Assembly (NCBI RefSeq): GCF_023896955.1
Contig: NZ_JAMHIW010000015.1
Coordinates: 90,890 to 154,889 of the forward strand
Origin: Micromonospora sp. RHAY321
GTDB taxonomy: Bacteria; Actinomycetota; Actinomycetes; Mycobacteriales; Micromonosporaceae
Direction: 5' to 3'
DNA: 64,000 bases
Shown here: positions 32,496 to 41,451 of the stretch, one piece after another
Position numbering within the stretch: the stretch's first letter is position 1
How the letters are laid out: every line of letters starts with the position of its first letter
Translations under genes and position numbers: made by a program
Notes under the pieces: generated by a model
What the model was told of the DNA's origin: nothing
Database searches by the model: none
The model's input: the letters and a program-made list of their open reading frames with translations, nothing else

Positions 32496-33494
32496 TCAGC
32501 GGTCCAGCCGGGACCGGCGGCTCATCGCCGCCATCGTGCCGACCGCCGTGCCGGCCGCGGCGAGGCCGAACGCGGCGGTCATCCGCACCAGTTGCCGCCG
32601 CCGACCGTGCCAACCGCCGTCCCGGCGGCCCTGCCCGTCGGCGTGGAACACGTTGCCGCTGCTGTCCAGCCGGGCGCCCGGGCCGAACTGGGTGCGGTGG
32701 GCGTACCAGCCGAGGGCGCGCTCCGCCAGCGCGGGCGCCAACCGCCACTGCAGGCCGATCAGCCGGGCCGCGCCGCCGGCGTACGCCTCGCGGCGGGGTC
32801 GGCGCAGCAGCCGGACGATGGTCTCGGCGACCACCTCCGGCGGATAGATCGGCGGTGGTGGCACCAGCTCGTGTCCGCTGTGGTTGGCCGCGTGCCGGAA
32901 GAACGGGGTGTCGATGGTGGCCGGCAGCACGGTGCAGATGGAGATCTGTCCCCGGCCGGTGACCCGCAACTCCTGCCGGACAGTGTCGGCCAGGCCCCGG
33001 ATGCCGTGCTTGGTGGCGTTGTACGCCGACTGGTACGGCATCGCCACCTCGGCCAGCACCGAGGCGTTGTTGACCAGCACGCCGCCGCCGGCCGCCCCCA
33101 GGTGCGGCAACGCGGCCCGGATGCCGTGCACCGCGCCGAGGAGGTTCACCTCCAGCACCCGGCGGAACTCGGCGACCGGGATCTCGTCGAAGAGGCCCAC
33201 GGCGCTCACCGCGGCGTTGTTCACCCAGGCGTCGATCCGCCCGAACTCGGCCGCCCCCCGGTCGGCCAGCCGTTGCACCGACTCCAGGTCGGTCACGTCG
33301 GTCGGTACGGCCAGCGCGCGGCCGCCCAGTTCCCGGCAGCGCTGCGCGACCTGCCGCAGGGCAGGTTCGCTGCGGGCGCCCAGCACGACGGCTGCGCCCC
33401 GGCGGGCCAGCGCGTACGCGGTGGCCGTGCCGATCCCGCTGGAGGCGCCGGTGATCACCACGGTCGAATCGTCGAGGCTGCGGGTCAGCGGCAT
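32496..33494 (-). CDS. Short-chain dehydrogenase/reductase with C-terminal extension
   Basis: The 332-residue SDR has the NAD(P)-binding TGASSGIGTATAYALARRG and the NNAAVSA motif. The catalytic serine lies in NNASVLAEV and the Y-x3-K pair in YQSAYNATKHG. About 80 C-terminal residues extend beyond the classical core and end in a hydrophobic helix (MTAAFGLAAAGTAVGTMAAM) and RRSR. They may peripherally anchor it to the membrane. Substrate unknown. In mycobacteria an SDR lies near sigH/aroA (Rv3224, from memory), and this one is 4-9 kb from aroA and sigR. The ATG at 33494 lacks a normal ribosome-binding site. TACCGC six bases upstream suggests a leaderless start. Confidence 0.82.
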   Translation of the reverse strand: MPLTRSLDDSTVVITGASSGIGTATAYALARRGAAVVLGARSEPALRQVAQRCRELGGRALAVPTDVTDLESVQRLADRGAAEFGRIDAWVNNAAVSAVGLFDEIPVAEFRRVLEVNLLGAVHGIRAALPHLGAAGGGVLVNNASVLAEVAMPYQSAYNATKHGIRGLADTVRQELRVTGRGQISICTVLPATIDTPFFRHAANHSGHELVPPPPIYPPEVVAETIVRLLRRPRREAYAGGAARLIGLQWRLAPALAERALGWYAHRTQFGPGARLDSSGNVFHADGQGRRDGGWHGRRRQLVRMTAAFGLAAAGTAVGTMAAMSRRSRLDR

Positions 33495-33727
33495 TCCTGA
33501 GCGGTACCCCCGGCCCGCCCTGGTCATACCACCGGACGCTCTCCGATCGTCGTGGGACCGTCCGGCAGAGGGACGCGCGGGGGTTCTGTGATTGCCGTGG
33601 CGCAAGTTTCGGTGGCACTCGCGGGCACTGTTCCCGATCTGCCAGGTTTCGGCTCCCGACCTCCGGGTTAATGGGACGCTCTGACCGGGAGGACCACCGC
33701 CGAGGAAAGATCGCAGGGAGGTGACCC

Positions 33728-34927
33728 ATGCGCGTTGGCCTCGTCTGCGCGCACACCAGCTCGTACCGGCACGCCGACGGCCCGCCGGTCGGCACCCAAC
33801 AGCACATCAAGCGGGTCGCCGCCGAGCTGGCCGGCCGAGGCCACGACGTCCGGATCTACGAGCGCCGGGACGACCCCGAGCTGCCGGTGATCGTGGACGT
33901 CGACGGCTACCAGGTGCAACGAATCTCGGCGGGGCCGCCCACTCCGCTGTCGACCGCCGAGCTGATCCCGCACGTGACCGAGTTCGGCCGCTGGCTGGCC
34001 GACGAGTGGGCCGGCGCCTGGCGTCCCGAGGTGGTGCACGGGCACTACTGGATCGGCGGCCTGGCCGCCGCGCACGCCGTCCGGGAGACCGACATCCCGG
34101 TGGTGCAGACCTTCCACTCGCTCGGCGTCGAACAGCTGCGCCACCTGGGCGGTCGCTACGACGGGCCGGGGGAGCGGATTCCGCTGGAGCGCGCGCTGAC
34201 CCGCGCGGTGGACATCGCGGTGGCCCAGAGCAACGACGAGGTGGACGAGCTGACCAGGATGGGCCTGCAGCGCAGCTCGGTGGCGATGGTGCCCGCGGGG
34301 GTGGACATCGAGCAGTTCCACCCCGACGGGGAGGCGGCGCCGCGCGAGCAGCGGGCCCGGATCCTCTCCGTGGGCGGGCTCTCCCCGGGCCACGGCCAGG
34401 AGGACCTGATCCGGGCGATGCGGCTGGTCGGTGACGCCGAGCTGGTGATCGCCGGCGGGCCGCCGGCTGACCAGTTGGCCAACCACGCGGAGGCACGCCG
34501 GCTGCGCGAGCTGGCCGAGCAGGCCGGGCTGGCCGACCAGGTACGGCTGGTCGGGGCGGTGCCGCACGACCAGATGGCGACCTGGTACCGGTCAGCGGAC
34601 GTGGTCGCCTGCACGCCGCACTACTCCTCCGCCGGGCGCGTCTCCCTGGAGGCGATGGCCTGCGGGGTGCCCGTGGTCGGTTACGCGATGGGCGGTCTGG
34701 CGGACGCCGTCGTCGACGAGGTCACCGGCCGGCTGGTGCCGCCCGGCGACGTACGGACGCTCGGGGTCTCCCTGCGCCGGCTGCTCGCCGACAACGCCAA
34801 CCGGTTCGCCTACGGTCACGCCGCGGTGGACCGGGTCCGGAGCAGCTACACGTGGGAGCGGACCGCCGGTGCGCTGGAGCGCCTCTACGAGCGGGTGGTG
34901 AGCCGGCGCAAACCGGTCGAGGCGTGA
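33728..34927 (+). CDS. GT4-family glycosyltransferase
   Basis: The 399-residue GT-B enzyme begins MRVGLVCAHTSSYRHADGPP and has VVHGHYWIGG and a donor-binding C-terminal half. That half contains VPAGVDIEQFHPDG, VGGLSPGHGQEDLIRAM and SSAGRVSLEAMACGVPVVGYAMGG, the E-x7-E motif of family GT4. It would transfer a sugar from a nucleotide donor to a lipid, sugar or small-molecule acceptor. The N-terminal GPPVGTQQHIKRVA resembles the sucrose-phosphate/MshA-like subgroup. No other glycan genes are adjacent, so the acceptor is unknown. The ATG follows GGGAGGTGACCC, one of the strongest ribosome-binding sites in the window. Confidence 0.87.
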   Translation: MRVGLVCAHTSSYRHADGPPVGTQQHIKRVAAELAGRGHDVRIYERRDDPELPVIVDVDGYQVQRISAGPPTPLSTAELIPHVTEFGRWLADEWAGAWRPEVVHGHYWIGGLAAAHAVRETDIPVVQTFHSLGVEQLRHLGGRYDGPGERIPLERALTRAVDIAVAQSNDEVDELTRMGLQRSSVAMVPAGVDIEQFHPDGEAAPREQRARILSVGGLSPGHGQEDLIRAMRLVGDAELVIAGGPPADQLANHAEARRLRELAEQAGLADQVRLVGAVPHDQMATWYRSADVVACTPHYSSAGRVSLEAMACGVPVVGYAMGGLADAVVDEVTGRLVPPGDVRTLGVSLRRLLADNANRFAYGHAAVDRVRSSYTWERTAGALERLYERVVSRRKPVEA

Positions 34928-34969
34928 CCCCGACCGGTATCGCCTCGCCGGTCGTGGCGGGGCGTCGGC

Positions 34970-35857
34970 TCAGCCGGGCCGGCCGGCGGCGACCATGGCG
35001 CGGTCGCGGCGGTGCGCCATCGCGCGCTGCTGCTGCGGCTCGGCGTACCGGGTCAGCCCGATCACCGCGGCCAGCGTCACCAGGAAACCCACGCCGGCCA
35101 GCCACTCCCGCCCCGGCCAGATCTTGTCGTTGAGCAGCAACAGGCCGACGATCGCGGCCGGCACCGCCCCGGCGGCGTCCATGGCGGCGACCGCTGCGGT
35201 CGTCGAGCCGCGCTGCATGGCCAGGCCGAGCAGGAGCTGGCCGACGATCGAGTGGACGATCAGCAGGTAGAACAGCGGGTGGGCGAGGAACGCCTCGGCG
35301 GACGGCGCGGAGGCCAGTGGTCGCGCGGCCACCGCGGCCGAGGAGAACGCCAGCCCGGCCAGCGAGCCGAGAGCCACCGACCCCGGTGCTCCGTGCAGCC
35401 GCACGGCGAAGACACCCAGCACCGCGATCAGGACGAGCGCCGCCAGCAGGGCGACCGAGCCGGCGGTGCCGAGCTGCCGCGACGGCGCCGGCCGGGCGGA
35501 CAGCACCAGCGCGGTGATCCCGGCGAAGAGCAGGGCCAGCAGCGCCACCTCCGCCAGCGGCAACCGCCACTTCAGCACCAGCACGCCGAGGATGGCCGTC
35601 ACCCCCAAGCCGGCGGCCACACTGGCCTGGACCAGGAACAGCGGCAGGTCCCGCCGGGCCAGGAAGGCGAGCACGAAGCCGCCGATCTGGCAGCCCAACC
35701 CGATCAGGTACGTCCGGTGCCCGGCCAGCCGCAGCAGCAGCCCCGGATCGAAGGTGTGGTGCACGGTGGTGCGGGCCGCCGCCACCGACTGGAGCAGGTT
35801 GGCGAAGCCGTACGCGACGATCATCGCCGCGAGAAAACACCAGCCGGAGGAGACCAC
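34970..35857 (-). CDS. DMT/EamA-type membrane permease
   Basis: The 295-residue protein has about nine to ten hydrophobic helices across its length and a short basic C-terminal tail (YAEPQQQRAMAHRRDR). The repeat-like halves and segments such as QASVAAGLGVTAILGVLVLKW and AMDAAGAVPAAIVGLLLLNDKIW fit the drug/metabolite transporter superfamily. The transported compound is unknown. GTG at 35857 is six bases after TATCCT on the minus strand with no Shine-Dalgarno, a leaderless candidate. The open frame continues upstream into hisN but that part is out of frame with hisN and not conserved in type. Confidence 0.75.
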   Translation of the reverse strand: MVSSGWCFLAAMIVAYGFANLLQSVAAARTTVHHTFDPGLLLRLAGHRTYLIGLGCQIGGFVLAFLARRDLPLFLVQASVAAGLGVTAILGVLVLKWRLPLAEVALLALLFAGITALVLSARPAPSRQLGTAGSVALLAALVLIAVLGVFAVRLHGAPGSVALGSLAGLAFSSAAVAARPLASAPSAEAFLAHPLFYLLIVHSIVGQLLLGLAMQRGSTTAAVAAMDAAGAVPAAIVGLLLLNDKIWPGREWLAGVGFLVTLAAVIGLTRYAEPQQQRAMAHRRDRAMVAAGRPG

Positions 35858-35883
35858 CTGGCGAGGATAGAGGTTGCCGGGGG

Positions 35884-36702
35884 TCAGCGCTCGGCTGGTC
35901 GATCGAGCCGGGTCAGGATGTCGGCGTGCAGCACACCGTTGGTGGCGACCACACTGCTCTCGGTGCCCGGGGCGCCGGTCGGAGCCGGTTGACCAGCCAG
36001 ATCCGTGACCGTGCCACCCGCCTCGGTGATGATCGGGACCAGCGCCGCCACGTCCCACAGCGACAACTCCGGCTCCACCATCACGTCCAGTGCGCCCTCG
36101 GCCAGCAGCATGTAGCCGTAGAAGTCGCCGTACGCGCGGCTGCGCCAACTGTCGCGCATCAGGTCGAGCATCGCGTCGAGCCGTCCGGCGTTCTCCCACC
36201 CCGTGAGGGACGAGTAGCAGAAGCTGGCGTCGGCGACCCGTCGCACCGCGGACACGCCGATCCGTTCGCCGGCGGCGGGGCCCGGTCCGGCGTACGCGCC
36301 CGCGCCCGCGCTCGCCCACCAGCGCCGGCCCAGAGCCGGGGCGGACACCACGCCGACCGCCGGCCGGTCACCGTCGAGGAGCGCGATCAGGGTGGCCCAC
36401 ACCGGCACGCCGCGGACGAAGTTCTTGGTGCCGTCGATCGGGTCGATGATCCACCGCCGGCCGTCCGGGGTGCTGGCCGGCTGGTTGCCGTACTCCTCGC
36501 CGAGCAGGCCGTCGCCCGGCCGGTGCTCGGCCAGCAGAGCGCGGATCTCCCGCTCGACGGCGGTGTCCGCGTCGGAGACCGGGGTCAGATCGGGCTTCGC
36601 CTCGACCCGCAGGTCGAGCGCGCGGAACCGGGCCGTGGCGATGGCGTCGGCCCGGTCGGCGAGCAGGTGGGCGAGGGCGAGGTCGTCGGCGTACCCGGTC
36701 AT
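35884..36702 (-). CDS. hisN: Histidinol-phosphatase (inositol monophosphatase family)
   Basis: The 272-residue protein has the IMPase motifs LTPVSDADTAVEREIRALL, GLLGEEYGNQ, WIIDPIDGTKNFVRGVPVWA (the DPIDGT metal site) and LSLWDVAALVPIITEAGG (WD-x2-A). Actinobacterial HisN enzymes dephosphorylate histidinol phosphate in histidine synthesis, and IMPase paralogues overlap in motifs. The order hisN-rsgA-aroA supports this call, as in Streptomyces and mycobacteria. The ATG is six bases after TAGGTT with no ribosome-binding site. rsgA ends 28 bases upstream. Confidence 0.88.
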   Translation of the reverse strand: MTGYADDLALAHLLADRADAIATARFRALDLRVEAKPDLTPVSDADTAVEREIRALLAEHRPGDGLLGEEYGNQPASTPDGRRWIIDPIDGTKNFVRGVPVWATLIALLDGDRPAVGVVSAPALGRRWWASAGAGAYAGPGPAAGERIGVSAVRRVADASFCYSSLTGWENAGRLDAMLDLMRDSWRSRAYGDFYGYMLLAEGALDVMVEPELSLWDVAALVPIITEAGGTVTDLAGQPAPTGAPGTESSVVATNGVLHADILTRLDRPAER

Positions 36703-36730
36703 GCCGGCAACCTAGCCGACGCCGGGTGGC

Positions 36731-37891
36731 TCACTCGTCGGGGCCGCGCCGGTCGCCTTCGCCGGGGCCGCGCTGGTCGGTCTCGCCGCGCTGGTCACCC
36801 TCACCGGCACGGGAGGCGAGCAACCGGCGGTACGAGGCCAGCCGGCGCGGGTCGGCCTTGCCGGCGGCCACCCAGGCGTCCAGCCCGCAGTCGGCCTCGT
36901 CGGCGGTGTGCGGGCAGTTGGGCGGACAGGTCTCGGTGCCCTCGACCAGGTCGGGGAAACCGTGCAGCAGGCTGTCGGCGGAGACGTGCGCCAGCCCGAA
37001 GCTGCGGATCCCCGGAGTATCGATGATCCAACCCGGGTCGGTGTCGACGCCGGGGATCGGCGGCAGCCGCAGCGCCACCGCACTGGTCGAGGTGTGCCGG
37101 CCGCGGCCGATCGCGCTGACCACACCGACCGCCCGCGCGGCGTCCGGGACGAGGCGGTTGACCAGCGTCGACTTGCCCACCCCCGAGTGCCCGACCAGCA
37201 CCGACACCCGGCCGGCCAGCAGCGCGCGCAGCGCGTCCAGGTCGGAGTCGGGGCGGTTGAGCACGTACGGCAGCTCCAGCTCGGTGTAGTAGCCCAGCAC
37301 CTCCTCCGGCCCGGCCAGGTCGGCCTTGGTGAGGCAGAGCAGCGGCTCGATGTCGGCGTCGTACGCGGCCACCAGGCAGCGGTCGATGAACCCGGTGCGC
37401 GGCGGCGGGTCGGCCAACGCGCTGACGATCACCAGCTGGTCCGCGTTGGCCACCACCACCCGCTCCAGGCGGCCCTCGGCGGTGGTCTCGTCGTCGTCGG
37501 CGGTGCGGCGCAGCACCGAGCGGCGGTCGGCGATCCGGACGATGCGGGCGAGGGCGCCCTCCGCGCCGGAGGTGTCCCCGACCAGGCTGACCCGGTCGCC
37601 CACCACGACCGACTTGCGCCCCAGCTCGCGGGCCCGCATCGCGGTGACCGTCGGCAGCTCGGCCTCGGCCGTCCCGTGCTCGGCCCCGGCCAGCACGCAG
37701 GTGTAGCGGCCCCGGTCGACGGCGATGACGAAGCCGTCGACCGCGTCGGCGTGCTGGGGTCGGGTTCGGGTACGCGGACGCGAGGACTTCCCGGGCCGGA
37801 CCCGTACGTCGTCCTCGTCGTACTCGCGCCGTTTGGTCGCCAGGACCGCCCCCTGTCGCGTCAGCTCTTGCCGGTCACCATCGCTGACCAT
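36731..37891 (-). CDS. rsgA: Ribosome small-subunit-dependent GTPase A
   Basis: This circularly permuted GTPase has an OB domain with VVGDRVSLVGD, then G4 LTKADL (about 187-192), G1 GHSGVGKST (about 234-242) and G3 DTPGIRSFG. A C-terminal zinc site follows (CPPNCPHTADEADC). RsgA matures the 30S subunit with GTP hydrolysis. An acidic, glycine-rich tail GEGDQRGETDQRG is specific to this organism. Start choice is uncertain. ATG 37891 overlaps aroA by 31 bases. Homologues start near ATKRREYDEDDVRVRPG, where only a CTG at 37843 preceded by a GGGGG run is available. Confidence 0.92.
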   Translation of the reverse strand: MVSDGDRQELTRQGAVLATKRREYDEDDVRVRPGKSSRPRTRTRPQHADAVDGFVIAVDRGRYTCVLAGAEHGTAEAELPTVTAMRARELGRKSVVVGDRVSLVGDTSGAEGALARIVRIADRRSVLRRTADDDETTAEGRLERVVVANADQLVIVSALADPPPRTGFIDRCLVAAYDADIEPLLCLTKADLAGPEEVLGYYTELELPYVLNRPDSDLDALRALLAGRVSVLVGHSGVGKSTLVNRLVPDAARAVGVVSAIGRGRHTSTSAVALRLPPIPGVDTDPGWIIDTPGIRSFGLAHVSADSLLHGFPDLVEGTETCPPNCPHTADEADCGLDAWVAAGKADPRRLASYRRLLASRAGEGDQRGETDQRGPGEGDRRGPDE

Positions 37892-39162
37892 AGTGCCGGG
37901 AACTCGGGCATGGTCTTGGAGGTACACCCGACGTCGTCGACCTCGATGCCCGGCACGGCGAGCCCGGCCACCGCGGCGGCGTGCGCCATCCGGTGGTCGT
38001 GGTAGGTGCGGAACACCCCGCCGCGCAGCGGCCGGGGCCGGATCTCCAGCCCGTCCGGCGCCTCGGTGACGTCGGCGCCGAGCGCCGTGAACTCCCGCGC
38101 CAGCGCGGTCAGTCGGTCGGTCTCGTGGCCGCGGATGTGCCCGATGCCGGTGAAGGACGACGGCGAGTCGGCCAGCATGGCCAGTGCGGTCAGCGCCGGG
38201 GTCAGCTCGCTGACGTCGGAGAGGTCGGCGGTGAGGCCGTGCACCACGCCGGTGCCCCGGACGGTCAGCCCGGTGGTGGAGAGGGTGACCTCGCCGCCCA
38301 TCCGTTGCAGCAGCGAGCGGAGCTGCTCGACCGGCTGGGCGCTGCTGCGCGGCCAGCCCTGGAGGGTGACCTCACCACCGGTGACCAGGGCGGCGGCGAA
38401 GAACGGCACCGCGCCGGAGAGGTCCGGTTCGATCTCCCAGCCACGCCCGGTGAGCGGGCCGGGCTCGACGGTCCACACGTCGGGGGTGGTGTCGTCGACC
38501 GCCGCTCCGGCGGCCCGCAGCATCTGCACGGTCATCCGCAGGTGCGGGGCGGACGGCACCGGAGGGCCGACGTGCCGCACCACGACGCCCCGGTCGAAGC
38601 GCGGCGCGGCCAGCAGCAGGCCGGAGACCAGCTGACTGGAGGCGGAGGCGTCGATCACCACCTCGCCGCCGGTGACCCGGCCGGTGCCGAGCACGGTCAG
38701 CGGCAGGCTGCCCGCGCCGCTGGCGTCGATCCGGACACCCAGCGAGCGCAGCGCGCCGATCAGCGGGCCGAGCGGCCGGGTGCGCGCGTGCGGGTCGCCG
38801 TCGAAGGTGATCCGCCCGTCGGCCAGACCGGCCACCGGCGGGACGAACCGCATCACGGTGCCGGCCAGGCCGACGTCCACGTGCGCCGGGCCGGCCAGCG
38901 GGTGTGGCCGGACGAGCCAGCGCTCGTCGTCGCTGATCGACATGTGCGCGCCCATGGCGCGCAGGCCGGCGGCCATCAGCTCGGTGTCCCGGGCACGCAG
39001 CGGCCCGGCCAGCGTCGACGGGCCGGCGGCCAGTGCGCTGAGCACCAGGGCACGTGCTGTCATCGACTTGGACCCGGGCAGGCGCAACGTGGCCGCCACC
39101 GGGTCGGACGCGGTCGGTGCGGTCCACGGCTGCGGCGGCCGGGTCGCGGTCAGATTCCCCAC
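37861..39162 (-). CDS. aroA: 3-phosphoshikimate 1-carboxyvinyltransferase (EPSP synthase)
   Basis: The 433-residue protein has PGSKSMTARALVLSALA (PEP/S3P-binding Lys), GLAGTVMRFVPPVAGLADG and GDPHARTRPLGPLI. The signature RGHETDRLTALAREF and TYHDHRMAHAAAVAGL follow. It transfers enolpyruvate from PEP to shikimate 3-phosphate in aromatic amino-acid synthesis. Length is normal. GTG at 39162 is six bases after CAGAAT on the minus strand with no Shine-Dalgarno. rsgA overlaps its 3' end. It diverges from the SRAP gene. Confidence 0.95.
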   Translation of the reverse strand: MGNLTATRPPQPWTAPTASDPVAATLRLPGSKSMTARALVLSALAAGPSTLAGPLRARDTELMAAGLRAMGAHMSISDDERWLVRPHPLAGPAHVDVGLAGTVMRFVPPVAGLADGRITFDGDPHARTRPLGPLIGALRSLGVRIDASGAGSLPLTVLGTGRVTGGEVVIDASASSQLVSGLLLAAPRFDRGVVVRHVGPPVPSAPHLRMTVQMLRAAGAAVDDTTPDVWTVEPGPLTGRGWEIEPDLSGAVPFFAAALVTGGEVTLQGWPRSSAQPVEQLRSLLQRMGGEVTLSTTGLTVRGTGVVHGLTADLSDVSELTPALTALAMLADSPSSFTGIGHIRGHETDRLTALAREFTALGADVTEAPDGLEIRPRPLRGGVFRTYHDHRMAHAAAVAGLAVPGIEVDDVGCTSKTMPEFPALWSAMVTGKS

Positions 39163-39263
39163 GGTTACATTCTGCCGTGTCGGACGGTGGGCGGCGCCGG
39201 CCGGCGGTCGTACTCCCGGTTGGCGGGACAGCCGGCGGGCCTCCGACGGGTTAGCGTGTGCCC

Positions 39264-39965
39264 ATGTGCGGCAGGTACGCGACGACCCGGAGCTCCGGCG
39301 AGCTGAGCGCGCTGTTCGAGTCGTCGGACGACACCGACGGCCGGGTCCGCCCTGACCACAACGTGGCGCCCACCGACCCGGTGCCGCTGGTCCGGCTCAC
39401 CCCGGAGGGGCACCGCAGCCTCTGCGTCGGCCGCTGGGGCTTCCTTCCGCACTGGTCCCGGTCGGCGGCCGGCGCCGCCCGCATGATCAACGCCCGGGCG
39501 GAGACGGTGGCCACCAGCCGGGCGTACGCCGGCGCGTTCGCCCGTCGCCGCTGCCTCGTGCCGGCCGACGGCTGGTACGAGTGGGTCCGCCAGTCCGACG
39601 GCGGGCGCCAGGCGTACTACATGACCCCCACCGACGGCTCGGTGCTCGCCCTGGCCGGGATCTGGTCGGTCTGGGAGTCCGGCGCCGACAGCCGGCTCAC
39701 CTTCAGCGTGCTGACCACCGCGGCGCTCGGCGAGCTGGCCGAGGTGCACGACCGGATGCCGGTGCTGCTGCCGCCCGAGCGGTGGTCGTCGTGGCTGGCG
39801 TCGACCGACGAGCCGGACCGGCTGCTCGCCCCTGCGACGGCGACCCAGCTGGCGGGGTTGGAGGTCCGCCCGGTCGGGCCGGCGGTGGGTGACGTCCGCA
39901 ACGACGGGCCGCAGTTGATCGCGCGGATGCCGGCGGTGACGCCGCAGGAGCTGACCCTGTTCTGA
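39264..39965 (+). CDS. SRAP (HMCES/YedK) abasic-site processing protein
   Basis: The 233-residue protein starts MCGRY, exposing the catalytic Cys2 after Met removal, and has the other active-site residues N76 (MINARAET), E106 (GWYEW) and H162 (VHDRMP). SRAP proteins form a thiazolidine DNA-protein crosslink with abasic sites in single-stranded DNA to protect them. The start must be ATG 39264; a GTG two codons earlier would bury Cys2. TAGCGT lies six bases upstream with no ribosome-binding site, so a leaderless mRNA would give exactly this N-terminus. It diverges from aroA, as in mycobacteria (from memory). Confidence 0.93.
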   Translation: MCGRYATTRSSGELSALFESSDDTDGRVRPDHNVAPTDPVPLVRLTPEGHRSLCVGRWGFLPHWSRSAAGAARMINARAETVATSRAYAGAFARRRCLVPADGWYEWVRQSDGGRQAYYMTPTDGSVLALAGIWSVWESGADSRLTFSVLTTAALGELAEVHDRMPVLLPPERWSSWLASTDEPDRLLAPATATQLAGLEVRPVGPAVGDVRNDGPQLIARMPAVTPQELTLF

Positions 39966-40050
39966 CGCGCATCCGCATCGTCGGGCGCCGATTTGCCAGG
40001 GTTGCGCGCGATTCGTCTCCTGGCCGTTCAGTCATGTTCCCGGTAGCCCC

Positions 40051-40080
40051 TTGTCCCGGTGTCCGGAAGTGCGATAGAAC
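40051..40080 (+). promoter_or_regulatory. Promoter candidate for the whiB gene at 40162
   Basis: TTGTCC (40051-40056) and TAGAAC (40075-40080) are separated by 18 bases, giving a predicted start near 40087 and a 75-base untranslated leader before the ATG. Confidence 0.45.
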
Positions 40081-40161
40081 ACAGCGCCGGTAGTGGGTGT
40101 CGATTCGCACGGGGCGGACGGCATCCATCGATCTTGCCGGTCCCACGGGGGAGGTGGGTGG

Positions 40162-40554
40162 ATGACACGGGCGCGTATGCCCCGCCCGCACGAGGTGGCT
40201 GCGGCGCGGCGAGATCCGCGACTGCTGCGGGCCTTGCAGGAACGACAACAGGATGACGCGTGGCGCACCAGAGGCACATGCCAGAGCGTCGACCCGGAGA
40301 CATTCTTTCCGGCGCCGAACGAGCCGGCCGACGCCGCCGTCGCGCTCTGCCGCGGTTGCGACGTCCAGGGGTCCTGCCTGGCCTGGGCGCTGGAGGTGGG
40401 TGACTGCCACGGCGTGTGGGGCGCCACCACGCCCCGCGAGCGGCGGGCGATGCTGGTCGCCTGGCGCGGCGAGGTCCAGCCGGATCCGGACGCCGCCGAC
40501 GGGCCCGGCCCGCCGGTACGCGACCGCCTGCTCACGCTGGTCCCGCTGAGCTGA
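40162..40554 (+). CDS. WhiB-family iron-sulfur transcription factor
   Basis: The 130-residue Wbl protein has the four cluster cysteines C40, C63, C66 and C72 (CRGCDVQGSC) and the G[VI]WG turn as HGVWGATTPRERRAML. It would bind a 4Fe-4S cluster and the primary sigma factor. It lacks the AT-hook of WhiB7 and differs from WhiB1 (present at 56 kb). The N-terminal 39 residues are basic and unlike the standard subclasses, so I give no number. The ATG follows GGGAGGTG by about six bases. Located between the SRAP and hydrolase genes, 1 kb upstream of sigR. Confidence 0.88.
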   Translation: MTRARMPRPHEVAAARRDPRLLRALQERQQDDAWRTRGTCQSVDPETFFPAPNEPADAAVALCRGCDVQGSCLAWALEVGDCHGVWGATTPRERRAMLVAWRGEVQPDPDAADGPGPPVRDRLLTLVPLS

Positions 40555-40606
40555 CCAGCGGCCGGGTCCTGTCCCGGGTGCCGACCTGGCGGCGCAGAAT
40601 GGGTCG

Positions 40607-41224
40607 GTGCAGCCCAGCGACGAGATCGAGACTCCGCGCGGCCCCGCGCGGGTCGACACCGACCTGCCTGCCCGGCCGGCTGCCGCCCTGTTGGTGCTCG
40701 GGCACGGCGCGGGCGGCAGCGTGGACGCGCCCGACCTGCTCGCCGTGCGGGACACGGCGGTCGCGGCCGGCCTCGCGGTGGTCCGGGTGACCCAGCCCTA
40801 CCGGGTCGCCGGCCGCCGCGCGCCGGCCCCCGCCGGGCACCTCGACGAGGCCTGGGTCGCGGTGCTCGCCGTGCTGCGCGACCGACAGCCCGATCTGCGG
40901 ACACTGCTGGTCGGCGGTCGGTCCAGCGGCGCGCGGGTGGCCTGCCGGACGGCCCGTGCGGTGGGCGCCGCCGGTGTCGTCGCGCTGGCCTTTCCGCTGC
41001 ACCCGCCCGGCCGACCGGAACGCTCCCGGGCGGCCGAACTGGACACCGGGCTGCCGACACTCGTGGTCAACGGCGACCGGGACCCGTTCGGGGTGCCGGA
41101 GCCGGGGCCGACCGTGCAGGTGGTGACCCGGCCGGGGGAGACGCACGACCTGCGGCGCGATCCGGCCGGCACGGCGGCCGTGGTCCGGGACTGGCTGCGC
41201 GCCCAGGGCTGGGCGGCCGGCTGA
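40607..41224 (+). CDS. Alpha/beta hydrolase, KANL3/Tex30-like
   Basis: The 205-residue protein has LLVLGHGAGGSVDAPDL (oxyanion region), nucleophile serine in LLVGGRSSGARVA and an acid residue in LVVNGDRDPFG. The terminal histidine is in GETHDLRR. This pattern is the small dienelactone-hydrolase-like group annotated as KANL3/Tex30 hydrolases. Substrate unknown. The GTG at 40607 is six bases after CAGAAT with no Shine-Dalgarno, the same arrangement as aroA. sigR follows 228 bases later with its own promoter. Confidence 0.8.
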   Translation: MQPSDEIETPRGPARVDTDLPARPAAALLVLGHGAGGSVDAPDLLAVRDTAVAAGLAVVRVTQPYRVAGRRAPAPAGHLDEAWVAVLAVLRDRQPDLRTLLVGGRSSGARVACRTARAVGAAGVVALAFPLHPPGRPERSRAAELDTGLPTLVVNGDRDPFGVPEPGPTVQVVTRPGETHDLRRDPAGTAAVVRDWLRAQGWAAG

Positions 41225-41386
41225 TCCGGCGCGGCCGGGCGAACCGTGTCCGGCGCCGGGCGCGGGTCGTTGCATCGGATGGTGCCGCCGGTCCGGTTCG
41301 GACGGGCGGTGCCAATCCTCCCAGGCCCTTCCTGGTCCCAGCGCCGGCGGTCGTCGGCGCCGGGACCAGGATCGGGAGGGCCGGCC

Positions 41387-41413
41387 GGAATGCCCCACCC
41401 GTTGTCCCGCGTT
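41387..41413 (+). promoter_or_regulatory. SigR-type autoregulatory promoter of sigR
   Basis: GGAAT (41387-41391), 19 bases, then GTT (41411-41413) with a C before it, matching the SigR/SigH consensus. Transcription would begin near 41420, upstream of the long GTG start at 41452, so stress-induced transcripts could make the N-terminally extended sigma factor. Confidence 0.6.
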
Positions 41414-41451
41414 ACTACCCCCGGACGAGTTTTCTGCGAGGGGGGTGACGG

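Noticed and set aside
34970..36319. Extended minus-strand start of the DMT permease overlapping hisN
   Set aside because: The extra residues are a shadow of hisN. The GTG at 35857 with TATCCT six bases upstream gives a normal permease.
40162..40554. Assignment of this WhiB to a numbered subclass such as WhiB2
   Set aside because: The N-terminal region and the sequence after GVWGA do not clearly match any subclass I can recall.
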